NCBI GenBank assembly: GCA_028284005.1
Contig: JANQSO010000004.1
Coordinates: forward strand, 1 to 64,000
Direction of reading: 5' to 3'
Source: Flavobacteriaceae bacterium
GTDB taxonomy: Bacteria > Bacteroidota > Bacteroidia > Flavobacteriales > Flavobacteriaceae
Length of the DNA stretch: 64,000 nucleotides
Of the stretch, positions 34,804 to 42,730 are shown piece by piece. The first letter of the stretch is position 1. The number at the start of each line of letters is the position of its first letter. The translations under genes and the position numbers were made by a program. A model generated the notes under the pieces. That model searched no databases. It had not been told where the DNA came from and saw only the letters and a program-made list of their open reading frames with translations.

Positions 34804-34981
34804 ATCTTAAAGTTATAATTTTGTATATTTCAGTAAACAAAAAGACATATAAATAGGTTCAAAATTAAGTTTAGAGATGTCAAATTTTTATTTTATATTA
34901 TAAATAATTTATTTTCAGATATTTAATATTAATTATATGAAGTTATAATCTAATAAAGCAGTATTCGTTTTTATAATATTC

Positions 34982-35051
34982 TTGCTTTCCGGAATATAAT
35001 AATTTACATTTGTAACCGTTAATTCTAAAAACAGAAGTTACAATGGTAAAC
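34982..35051 (+). promoter_or_regulatory. Promoter and twin palindromes at the XRE regulator gene
   Basis: TTG (34982-34984) and TACATTTG (35005-35012) with a 20-base spacer form a near-ideal Bacteroidota promoter. Palindrome ATTTACA-TT-TGTAACC (35002-35017) contains this -7 box. A second palindrome AGTTACA-AT-GGTAAAC (35036-35051) covers the ATG at 35043. This layout predicts repression of the gene by its own product. Confidence 0.7.
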
Positions 35052-35456
35052 AGCCTCGATTTTGCTAAAAGGCTCAAAAAAATACTCGATTATTACGGGT
35101 TATCTGCTACTGTATTTTCAGAAACTATTGACTTCAACCGTTCCACTATTTCGCACTTACTTTCCGGAAGAAATAAACCAAGTTTGGAATTTGTCATGAA
35201 GGTGGTCCAAAAATTTCCGGAAGTAGAATTGTATTGGTTGTTAAATGGAAAAGGAGTATTTCCTGCCGAAGAAAACAAGACCACCTCCCCTACTTTGCAA
35301 AAACCCGAAAATACAACCCCGGCAGAATCTTTCCCTAAAAAACAAAAAACTCCTGATCTCGAACCATTTTCTTCAGAAATACCAAAAATCCAAGCGGATA
35401 TTGAGCGTATTGTCATTTTTTATAAGGATGGTAGTTTTAAAACTTACGAAAACTAA
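35043..35456 (+). CDS. XRE-family (Cro/CI-like) helix-turn-helix regulator
   Basis: A 137-residue protein. Residues 5-60 are a Cro/CI helix-turn-helix (FAKRLKKILDYYGLSATVFSE, recognition helix around NRSTISHLLSGRNKPS) followed by VELYWLLNGKGVFP, which is usual in Bacteroidota XRE proteins. The C-terminal 55 residues are Pro/Thr/Lys-rich linker and a short Ile-rich end (IERIVIFYKDG), a pattern seen in regulators of this group as a dimerisation tail. Four matching palindromes lie in its own promoter and in that of the M14 peptidase. There are no phage genes near it, so it is a chromosomal regulator. Confidence 0.88.
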   Translation: MVNSLDFAKRLKKILDYYGLSATVFSETIDFNRSTISHLLSGRNKPSLEFVMKVVQKFPEVELYWLLNGKGVFPAEENKTTSPTLQKPENTTPAESFPKKQKTPDLEPFSSEIPKIQADIERIVIFYKDGSFKTYEN

Positions 35457-35499
35457 GCTATTTCCTCAAAATTTCAGAAATTCGCATAAAATTTACCGC

Positions 35500-35871
35500 A
35501 TGCGAATTATTTTAGCCCTCTTTTCACTGTTCTTACTGGCAGGATGTTACCAACCCGAGCGTGATTGCTCCAGATTTAAGACAGGAACATTTGAGTTTGA
35601 AGCAGTTGTAGGTACAGAAATACTCACTACTACTTTTGTTCGTAACGATTCCATTGAAATTGACTATTTTAGGGGGAAGGCAGACACTTCATCGATACGG
35701 TGGATCAATGACTGCGAGTATATTGTAAAGAAGTTGAAGCCTAATAACCGAGCTGAAGAAAAAGCCATTCATATGAAAATTCTAACCACTAGTGATTCTG
35801 AATATGTCTTTGAATACAACGTGGTTGGAGAAACACAAAAACAAAAAGGAACCGCCAAAAAAGTACACTAA
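35500..35871 (+). CDS. Small lipoprotein, 123 aa
   Basis: Start chosen at the ATG at 35500, which gives a proper lipoprotein signal (MRIILALFSLFLLAGC, lipid Cys16); the longer frame from 35245 overlaps the regulator gene and is rejected. The mature part of 107 residues has a beta pattern (GTFEFEAVVGTEILTTTFVRND, YVFEYNVVGETQKQKGTAKKV). I do not know the family by function; it is present as a hypothetical next to terC in related genomes, as I recall. Its stop overlaps the terC start by 1 base, so they are co-translated. Confidence 0.75.
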   Translation: MRIILALFSLFLLAGCYQPERDCSRFKTGTFEFEAVVGTEILTTTFVRNDSIEIDYFRGKADTSSIRWINDCEYIVKKLKPNNRAEEKAIHMKILTTSDSEYVFEYNVVGETQKQKGTAKKVH

Positions 35872-36695
35872 TGTTTGAAATTTTAACCTCCCCGGATGCC
35901 CTTGTTGCCTTATTAACACTTACTTTTTTAGAAATTATTCTGGGAATAGATAATATCATATTTATTTCTCTCGCAGCAAGCAAATTACCGGCAAAACATC
36001 AAAAAAGGGCGACCAATATAGGGCTCTTCCTGGCTATGCTAATACGTATTATACTATTGTTTGGTATTTCCTGGCTCGTTGCCATGGAAGCTCCATTCTG
36101 GCATATCAATTTGTCGTGGATAAAGGCCGGTGTTAGCGGACAAGGTTTAATTCTTTTTGTAGGAGGGCTTTTCCTTCTCTATAAAAGTACCAGCGAAATT
36201 CACGAAAAGGTGGAGGACAAAGGACATGATGAAAGAGAAGTGAAAAGGGGCCGTGCGACATCACTTAGCAAGGCAATTATTCAAATATCCCTTATAAATA
36301 TTGTATTTTCCTTTGACTCTATCTTAACGGCCGTAGGTATGACCAATGGTATAAGTGACAATCCAACAGATGCATTGGTCATTATGGTTATTGCCGTGGT
36401 GATCTCCGTATTGATCATGATGATATTCGCTGCTCCTGTAGGTAAATTTGTAAATAAACATCCTACGGTACAATTGCTGGGGCTTTCATTTTTAATTTTA
36501 ATTGGTTTCATGTTGATCGCAGAAGGTGCTCACTTGTCTCATCTTATTGTTTTTGGTAATGAAATTGGAGTAATCCCTAAAGGGTACCTGTACTTTACCA
36601 TTGCGTTCTCATTGTTTATTGAGTTCTTAAACATGCGTTATCGTAAAAAAACAAGTGAGATCGTAACGACAGTGCCTTTGGAAGAAGATAAATAA
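35871..36695 (+). CDS. TerC-family integral membrane protein
   Basis: A 274-residue protein with seven or eight membrane spans. Acidic residues lie in spans at LTFLEIILGIDNIIFISLA (Glu and Asp) and ISLINIVFSFDSILTAVGM, the TerC/Alx hallmark. In other bacteria members export manganese or work in metallating secreted enzymes. The middle charged loop (EIHEKVEDKGHDEREVKRGR) is cytoplasmic. Start overlaps the upstream lipoprotein stop by 1 base. The thioesterase gene follows after 5 bases on the same strand. Confidence 0.9.
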   Translation: MFEILTSPDALVALLTLTFLEIILGIDNIIFISLAASKLPAKHQKRATNIGLFLAMLIRIILLFGISWLVAMEAPFWHINLSWIKAGVSGQGLILFVGGLFLLYKSTSEIHEKVEDKGHDEREVKRGRATSLSKAIIQISLINIVFSFDSILTAVGMTNGISDNPTDALVIMVIAVVISVLIMMIFAAPVGKFVNKHPTVQLLGLSFLILIGFMLIAEGAHLSHLIVFGNEIGVIPKGYLYFTIAFSLFIEFLNMRYRKKTSEIVTTVPLEEDK

Positions 36696-36700
36696 AAGAT

Positions 36701-37171
36701 ATGATCATGAGATTTGAACCAAGTTCCTCCAATTTTAAAAAGAAGGTAGAAGACAGCTTTAACCGGCAAGGGTTCATGAAGCTCATCAATGCAAGGCTAA
36801 TTGATGTGAAGCCCGGCTATTGTGAAATTCATATCCCATATGACCTGAAACTAACGCAGCAACATGGTTTTTTTCATGCGGGAATAGTAAGTACTGTTGC
36901 CGATAATGCAGCAGGATATGCAGGTTTTTCTTTAATGGAAGAAGATTCTTCCATATTGACCGTTGAATTTAAACTGAATTTGATCGCTCCGGGAGATGGT
37001 GATATACTCATTGGGAGGGCCAATGTTCTAAAAAGAGGAAGGACATTGACCATATGCAGGTCTGAAGTATATGTGGTAAAAAATGGTAAGGAAAAACTTT
37101 GTGCAGCTGCTCAGTCGACTTTGATAGAGCTTAAGAACAAGTCCGATAAAAATGATAGTAGCCAAACGTGA
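36701..37171 (+). CDS. PaaI-family hotdog thioesterase
   Basis: A 156-residue protein with the hotdog fold and PaaI-type motif QQHGFFHAGIVSTVADNAAGYAGF (Asp near residue 67 as the catalytic acid), followed by LTVEFKLNLIAPGDGDIL and AQSTLIEL. Enzymes of this type hydrolyse acyl-CoA or aryl-CoA thioesters. An ATG at 36707 could also be the start (MRFEPSSSNF); either is acceptable. It follows terC in 5 bases and precedes the DUF1572 gene, so it may be part of a unit of unrelated functions. Confidence 0.85.
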   Translation: MIMRFEPSSSNFKKKVEDSFNRQGFMKLINARLIDVKPGYCEIHIPYDLKLTQQHGFFHAGIVSTVADNAAGYAGFSLMEEDSSILTVEFKLNLIAPGDGDILIGRANVLKRGRTLTICRSEVYVVKNGKEKLCAAAQSTLIELKNKSDKNDSSQT

Positions 37172-37195
37172 CCTAATATGGTAATCAATTAAAAA

Positions 37196-37750
37196 ATGGA
37201 AGAAAATTATCTTAATAGTGTTAAAAAGCAATTTGAGTACTATAAAAGCCTTGGAGAGAAAACCTTCGATCAGTTAAAAGATCAGGATCTGTTTTGGCAA
37301 TACAATGCAGAGAGTAATTCAATTGCCATTACCGTAAATCATCTTTGGGGCAATATGAAATCGAGGTGGACAGACTTTCTTACTTCGGACGGAGAAAAAG
37401 AATGGAGAAATAGGGATTTGGAGTTTGAATCTATTATCAACTCAAGACAAGAACTGCTGGACAAATGGGAGGATGGATGGAATTGTCTTTTCGAAGTATT
37501 GGAAGGCATACACAAAGAAAACTTCAGCACCGAAATCTTTATAAGAAACCAAAGTCATACCATTGTTGATGCCATCAACAGACAAATGATGCATTATTCA
37601 TATCACATTGGTCAAATTGTCTACATAGGCAGAATGATCAAAGGGAACAATTGGAAAAGCCTCTCCATACCCAAAGGCAAATCAAAAGACTTTAACGCTA
37701 CAAAATTTTTAAAAGGAAAACATAAAGGCCATTTTACAGATGATATATAG
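37196..37750 (+). CDS. DUF1572 (DinB-like) family protein
   Basis: A 184-residue helical protein with AITVNHLWGNMKSRWTDFL near residues 45-63 and MMHYSYHIGQIVYIGRM near 140-156, which place three His as in DinB-type metal sites. This is the DUF1572 subgroup. It could be a metal-dependent transferase, though no reaction is known for this group. It lies 24 bases after the thioesterase on the same strand and before proC by 81 bases. Confidence 0.85.
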   Translation: MEENYLNSVKKQFEYYKSLGEKTFDQLKDQDLFWQYNAESNSIAITVNHLWGNMKSRWTDFLTSDGEKEWRNRDLEFESIINSRQELLDKWEDGWNCLFEVLEGIHKENFSTEIFIRNQSHTIVDAINRQMMHYSYHIGQIVYIGRMIKGNNWKSLSIPKGKSKDFNATKFLKGKHKGHFTDDI

Positions 37751-37831
37751 GCCGTTAATAAAAAACGACAAGGTCAACTTCAGGAATAATATATAAAAGC
37801 TCCGTAATTTTGAGCTTCAGAAAAAAATACT

Positions 37832-38629
37832 ATGAAAAATAAAAAAATAGCAATCATTGGATGTGGTAATTTAGGAGTATCCATTTTAAATGGATTATTA
37901 GCTGAACAAAGCATCATTGCTTCTGATATCATTGTTACAAAAAGAAATATCAGGACCTTAGATCGTTTTAAAGGAACCGGAACTAAATTAAGTGATGATA
38001 ACATCAAGGCAGTTAAAGAATCGGAAATAATTATCGTTGCGCTCAAACCCTATAACATTCTGGAAACATTGAGAGAATTGAGCGATCATTTCACCCCGAA
38101 AAAACATATTCTTGTTTCCCTTGCCACGGGAATTTCAATAGCGCAAATTCAGCAAGTCATAGATAAACCGGTGCCTATATTCAGAGGTATGCCTAATACA
38201 GCAGCAGATGTGGGAATGTCAATGACCTGTATTTGTTCCAATACAGATGATAATACGGCAATTAAAGCTGTACAACAGTGCTTTAACTCAATAGGCAACT
38301 CTATAATGATCGATGAGGATCTAATGGACTCTGCAACTGTTCTTGGCGCTTGTGGAGTAGCGTATGTTCTGAGGTTTATAAGAGGTATGATACAGGGCGG
38401 TATTCAAATAGGCTTTGACGCTAAAACTGCAAACGATATTGTAACACATACTGTTAAAGGAGCTGCTGGATTATTGATAGAACGAAACGAACATCCCGAA
38501 TTTGAAATTGACAAGGTCACTACTCCAAAAGGCTGTACCATAGCCGGCCTTAATGAAATGGAACATAACGGCTTTAGTTCTGCCCTTATCAAAGGAATTG
38601 TTACCTCTTTTGATAAGATCGAAAAATAA
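37832..38629 (+). CDS. proC: Pyrroline-5-carboxylate reductase
   Basis: A 265-residue enzyme. The NADPH-binding Rossmann motif is IIGCGNLGVSIL (Gly10, Gly12, Gly15), followed by VALKPYNI, PIFRGMPNTAADVG and the signature LMDSATVLGACGVAYVLRFI and TTPKGCTIAGLNEMEHNG. It reduces pyrroline-5-carboxylate to proline, the last step of synthesis. The proline degradation enzyme is encoded at 29759. The proC gene stands alone on the + strand with an 81-base gap upstream. Confidence 0.92.
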   Translation: MKNKKIAIIGCGNLGVSILNGLLAEQSIIASDIIVTKRNIRTLDRFKGTGTKLSDDNIKAVKESEIIIVALKPYNILETLRELSDHFTPKKHILVSLATGISIAQIQQVIDKPVPIFRGMPNTAADVGMSMTCICSNTDDNTAIKAVQQCFNSIGNSIMIDEDLMDSATVLGACGVAYVLRFIRGMIQGGIQIGFDAKTANDIVTHTVKGAAGLLIERNEHPEFEIDKVTTPKGCTIAGLNEMEHNGFSSALIKGIVTSFDKIEK

Positions 38630-38697
38630 ATCCTTAAAACTGTAACAAAAACACCTGTAGGGTTATCTTTTCATAAAGTCAATCATAAATCGAACAC

Positions 38698-39612
38698 ATG
38701 AAAAGTATCTCTACAATCTTCAGTCTATTTTTTTTATTCATTTCTATTCCTCTAACACTATCAGCTCAAAGCGAAACATTTATTTTCGGTATTCAATTGG
38801 ATCAACCCCTGGAAGTTGTTAAAGAAAAGCTTGAATCCATTTCAGAATCACCAAGGGTTATCTCTGTTGAAACACCCAGATTTCCTTTAGCCGAGTATAA
38901 AGAAGAACACCTTGTCTGCTCAAATGTTACTACTGCAAATGGTATTATTGACAAGGTTGTATTCACTTTTGCAGATGAAAAGCTTAGCTATATAGAAGCG
39001 CATGGAAATGTTGTAGCGGTTTTAACAAGTAAAAGAAAAGATACCGCAAAATCTTATATGGATTATAAATTCTATCCAAAAGATATGCTATTCATCAATC
39101 CCAAAAAAGATATTGCATGGCTTATAAATGAAGAAGCAGTACATGTAAATCTATTTACCTGGGAGAACCCTTATTTAGATCCGGGGTATACTCCAAAGCC
39201 AGTGACAGTAACGGATATACCTGCTTTTTTAAAAATGGGAGCTTCATTGGAAGAATTGAAACCTCTACTCGAAGCCAATAGTAGTTTTACTGCTACAGAA
39301 GAGTTAGATGGCTCAGACCCAAATGCACAATTACAAGTAAACTGCTTTGGAGTAGATTATCTTGGTTTTCCCAGAAAAGTGGAAGCCAGGTTTGGTGATG
39401 GTCAACTTAATACTGTATGGATCCTAACTGCAAAAGGAGAAGAAAACCGTATTCGCAAAGCACTCATTAAAAGCTATGGAGATCCTATTTTTACAGGCGA
39501 TGCATGGGAAATATTCAATAATTGGCAGGTTGGTTTACGCAAAGATAAACCTGAGATATTATTATTGACCCAAAAACTGGGATTGCATTACAAAAGTGAA
39601 TTGTCAAAGTAG
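38698..39612 (+). CDS. Secreted protein of unknown function with two similar halves
   Basis: A 304-residue protein with a cleavable signal peptide (residues 1-23, ending TLSAQ). No lipid Cys. Two modules seem to be related: FGIQLDQPLEVVKEKLE...VCSNVT...VVFTFADEKLSYIEA and LKMGASLEELKPLLE...VNCFGVDYLGFPRKVEARFGDGQLNTVWI. Each has an acidic helix, a Cys and a strand that ends in FxDxxLxxV. I do not know the family. The gene ends exactly where mscL ends on the other strand. A TATCTTTT box at about 38666 may be its promoter. Confidence 0.65.
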   Translation: MKSISTIFSLFFLFISIPLTLSAQSETFIFGIQLDQPLEVVKEKLESISESPRVISVETPRFPLAEYKEEHLVCSNVTTANGIIDKVVFTFADEKLSYIEAHGNVVAVLTSKRKDTAKSYMDYKFYPKDMLFINPKKDIAWLINEEAVHVNLFTWENPYLDPGYTPKPVTVTDIPAFLKMGASLEELKPLLEANSSFTATEELDGSDPNAQLQVNCFGVDYLGFPRKVEARFGDGQLNTVWILTAKGEENRIRKALIKSYGDPIFTGDAWEIFNNWQVGLRKDKPEILLLTQKLGLHYKSELSK

Positions 39613-40041
39613 TCAATTCTCTTTTTTTAGCAACTCATTCTGCTCTTCCATTAACTTTTCAATATTGGACAGTAGTTCAATATTTTTAGGAGTTTCCACC
39701 TCAGCATTTTTGGGGTCTTCCGCTTTTGTTTTAAAGCGGTTCATCCCTTTGATCACTACAAAAATAGTAAGGCCAATTATTAAAAAGTCAATGACAGCTT
39801 CGATCAACTCTCCGTATCCAATAGCGATCTCTTCTATTTCTCCGGAAGCTTCACGGAGTACATATTTCTGTTGAGAAAAGTTTACCTGATTTGTTAAAAT
39901 AAGTAAAGGCGGAGTGAATATCTTTTTGACCAGGACATTTATTACCTTATTAAAAGCGGTACCCATAATGATACCTATGGCCATGTCGACCATATTTCCT
40001 TTTATGGCAAAATTTTTGAATTCCTGAAAGAAGTTTCTCAT
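39613..40041 (-). CDS. mscL: Large-conductance mechanosensitive channel MscL
   Basis: A 142-residue protein with the MscL signature FKNFAIKGNMVDMAIGIIMGTAFNKVINVLVKKIFTPPL covering the N-terminal amphipathic helix and the first span, and a second span at GELIEAVIDFLIIGLTIFVVIK. The periplasmic loop includes LTNQVNFSQQKYVL. The C-terminal helix is charged. MscL opens near lytic tension as a pentamer. It lies 8 bases after parC on the same strand, and its stop touches that of the secreted protein gene. Confidence 0.93.
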   Translation of the reverse strand: MRNFFQEFKNFAIKGNMVDMAIGIIMGTAFNKVINVLVKKIFTPPLLILTNQVNFSQQKYVLREASGEIEEIAIGYGELIEAVIDFLIIGLTIFVVIKGMNRFKTKAEDPKNAEVETPKNIELLSNIEKLMEEQNELLKKEN

Positions 40042-40049
40042 TTCAATTC

Positions 40050-42728
40050 TTAAAATAATAAGGTCTGCCCCTCCTCATCTGTAGGAGGTTCCTTTTGGTC
40101 TTTTATATCTTTTGGCTTTTCTTCCGAAGGACTTTCTGCTACAATAGCTTCTTCACCAACCACATCGATCTCTTCTAACGGAACAGGTTCCGGTGCTTCA
40201 TAGGGTAATGCAGGCAATGAGTTGATTTCCAATACCTTCTCTTTGGTCAACTGATTCCCCATGGCTGTTATCCCCTTTATTGAAATGAACTCTTCAAGGT
40301 TCACTTCAAGGTTTTCTCTACGGTCCTTCCCTCTTTCTTTAACGAACACAACTTCGGCCATTGGGCGATAGTCTGTAAAAACCCGTTCCAAATAAGACTT
40401 TGGATGTTCTGTAATGATGGATTCGTCTTTATCCGGATTGTCAATTAAAAAGCGTTTTACATAAAACAATTCTTTTTCACCCTCCCAGTATATAGCAGAA
40501 ATAGGTTTCTTGGCATCCCATTTCTCCAGAACGATCATATCATCATCAAATCGAAGGGTCAACTCAGGGATAGCGGTTTTTACAATTCCCTTTTGGTTGA
40601 TGATCAATAAACGGTCCTCACTGGTAAATTCTCCCAACAGGTCTCCCCGTTCATCTACGTTAAGGCGCTGTACGGTGTCGTCAAACCATATCTTACGTGG
40701 TTTCAGTGTAGAGAGTCCCTTTTCTTTCAGCTCAATACGCTTCACGGTATATTTGGTAACAATATTCCCTTTAGAGCCCCGACCTTTCACTAACAAATTT
40801 GCAAAATCAAGGTCGAACTTTAATTTCTTAATACTTCCGGATTGGCGTAACAGTACAGTAACTACTTCTGCTTCCCCATTGGGGTTCGCGGTAAAATACA
40901 ATACCTTGGACCCTTTGCTGCCCGCTGTAAGGTCATATTCTTTATCTCTCGTAATGGAAGTTACTGCAAAACGCTTTACATAGGTAGCACCTCGGCTTCC
41001 ATCTTTGTAGATCATATTATAGATAGTACGCTTGTCCTTCTTTTTGAAGACTGCGACATGCAGGATCCCTTTGCCCACAAAGGTCTTAGAATCTACTTTG
41101 GTAACCATCATTTTACCTTCTCCGGTAAAGACAATGATATCATCAATATCACTACAATCGGTTACATATTCATCCCGGCGCATGCTGGTTCCTATAAAAC
41201 CTTCTTCCCTGTTTACATAAAGCTTGGTATTACGGATCACTACTTTTGTAGCTTCAATATCATCAAAAACACGTATCTCACTTTTACGTTCCTTCCCGGC
41301 TCCATAGTCTTTCTTCAATCTTTTAAAATAATCAATGGCATAGTCGACCAAATTTGCGAGATTATGCTTCACTTGAGTAATCTGATCTTCTAACGAATCG
41401 ATCTTTTGCTGCGCTTTATCAATATCGAATTTTGAAATACGCTTGATCCGAATCTCTGTTAACCGTACAATGTCCTCTTCGGTCACAGCACGCTTTAAGT
41501 GTTTTATATGTGGCTGAAGGCCTTTGTCTATCGCTGAAATAACACCTTCCCAGGTTTCTTCTTCTTCGATATCGCGATAAACCCTATTTTCAATGAAGAT
41601 ACGTTCAAGAGAAGCAAAGTGCCACTGTTCTTCCAGTTCGTTCAATTGAATTTCCAACTCGCTCTTCAGTAATTCAACCGTACGGTCTGTGGACCTTCGA
41701 AGCATTTCAGAAACACCAATAAATAAAGGTTTATTGTCTTCGATCACACAACCCAGAGGTGAAATGGATGTTTCACAAGCCGTAAACGCGTATAAGGCAT
41801 CGATCGTTTTGTCCGGAGATATACCACTTGGTAGATGAATTAGTATTTCAACCTCGGCAGCAGTGTTGTCTTCGATCTTTTTAACCTTGATCTTCCCTTT
41901 GTCATTTGCCTTTAAAATGGAATCGATCAAAGAGGATGTATTGGACCCAAAAGGAATTTCGGTAATAACAAGTGTATTTTTATCCAGTTGATTGATTCGT
42001 GCACGGCTTCTTATCTTTCCTCCCCGCAAACCGTCGTTATAGTTTTCAACATCTACAATACCTCCTGTTGGAAAATCGGGATATACTGTGAATCGCTTGC
42101 CTTGCAAATGCTTAATGGAGGCATTTATCAGCTCAATGAAGTTATGCGGAAGTATTTTAGTGGAAAGTCCCACCGCAATTCCTTCTGCTCCCTGGGCCAA
42201 AAGCAGCGGGAACATTACCGGAAGGTTGATAGGTTCTTTTTTACGCCCGTCATACGAAGCCTGCCAGCCTGTTATTTTGGGATTATATACCACATCCAGG
42301 GCAAACTTGGATAAACGAGCTTCTATGTATCGTGAAGCTGCCGCCCTGTCCCCCGTAAGTATATTTCCCCAGTTTCCCTGTGTATCAATAAGCAGGTCCT
42401 TCTGCCCTATTTGTACCATCGCATCTGCAATACTCGCGTCTCCATGTGGATGATACTGCATGGTATGCCCTACGATGTTAGCCACTTTGTTATAGCGTCC
42501 GTCATCAAGATCCTTCATAGAATGCATAATACGGCGCTGTACAGGCTTAAAACCATCTTCAATAGCGGGAACAGCCCTTTCAAGAATTACGTAACTGGCG
42601 TAGTCTAAGAACCAGTCACGATACATTCCGGTTACCTTGGTGATCGTATCTCCACTAGTATCTGCATTTTCACCCAGATAATCGGGGCCTGTATTTAGTT
42701 CTTCATTGTTATCAAGCTCTTCACTCAT
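40050..42728 (-). CDS. parC: DNA topoisomerase IV subunit A (ParC)
   Basis: An 892-residue type IIA topoisomerase A subunit. The catalytic Tyr134 is in RAAASRYIEAR, preceded by KPVQRRIMHSM and the HGDASI segment. The C-terminal third forms the beta-pinwheel domain (NTKLYVNREEGFIGT, ITRDKEYDLTAGSKGSKVLYF) and the last 35 residues are acidic and disordered. It lies 2 bases after parE and has the same orientation, so the pair makes topoisomerase IV, which decatenates chromosomes. Without the GyrA-box motif (QRRGGRG-like), ParC is the preferred name. The C-terminus ends QTLLF (see findings). Confidence 0.92.
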   Translation of the reverse strand: MSEELDNNEELNTGPDYLGENADTSGDTITKVTGMYRDWFLDYASYVILERAVPAIEDGFKPVQRRIMHSMKDLDDGRYNKVANIVGHTMQYHPHGDASIADAMVQIGQKDLLIDTQGNWGNILTGDRAAASRYIEARLSKFALDVVYNPKITGWQASYDGRKKEPINLPVMFPLLLAQGAEGIAVGLSTKILPHNFIELINASIKHLQGKRFTVYPDFPTGGIVDVENYNDGLRGGKIRSRARINQLDKNTLVITEIPFGSNTSSLIDSILKANDKGKIKVKKIEDNTAAEVEILIHLPSGISPDKTIDALYAFTACETSISPLGCVIEDNKPLFIGVSEMLRRSTDRTVELLKSELEIQLNELEEQWHFASLERIFIENRVYRDIEEEETWEGVISAIDKGLQPHIKHLKRAVTEEDIVRLTEIRIKRISKFDIDKAQQKIDSLEDQITQVKHNLANLVDYAIDYFKRLKKDYGAGKERKSEIRVFDDIEATKVVIRNTKLYVNREEGFIGTSMRRDEYVTDCSDIDDIIVFTGEGKMMVTKVDSKTFVGKGILHVAVFKKKDKRTIYNMIYKDGSRGATYVKRFAVTSITRDKEYDLTAGSKGSKVLYFTANPNGEAEVVTVLLRQSGSIKKLKFDLDFANLLVKGRGSKGNIVTKYTVKRIELKEKGLSTLKPRKIWFDDTVQRLNVDERGDLLGEFTSEDRLLIINQKGIVKTAIPELTLRFDDDMIVLEKWDAKKPISAIYWEGEKELFYVKRFLIDNPDKDESIITEHPKSYLERVFTDYRPMAEVVFVKERGKDRRENLEVNLEEFISIKGITAMGNQLTKEKVLEINSLPALPYEAPEPVPLEEIDVVGEEAIVAESPSEEKPKDIKDQKEPPTDEEGQTLLF

Positions 42729-42730
42729 TA

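Noticed and set aside
35043..35456. XRE regulator as part of a prophage or mobile element
   Set aside because: No integrase, phage structural genes, att-like repeats or tRNA nearby; neighbours are ordinary chromosomal genes.
35245..35499. Extension of the lipoprotein gene into the XRE gene
   Set aside because: It is a shifted reading of the regulator gene; the ATG at 35500 gives a perfect lipoprotein signal.
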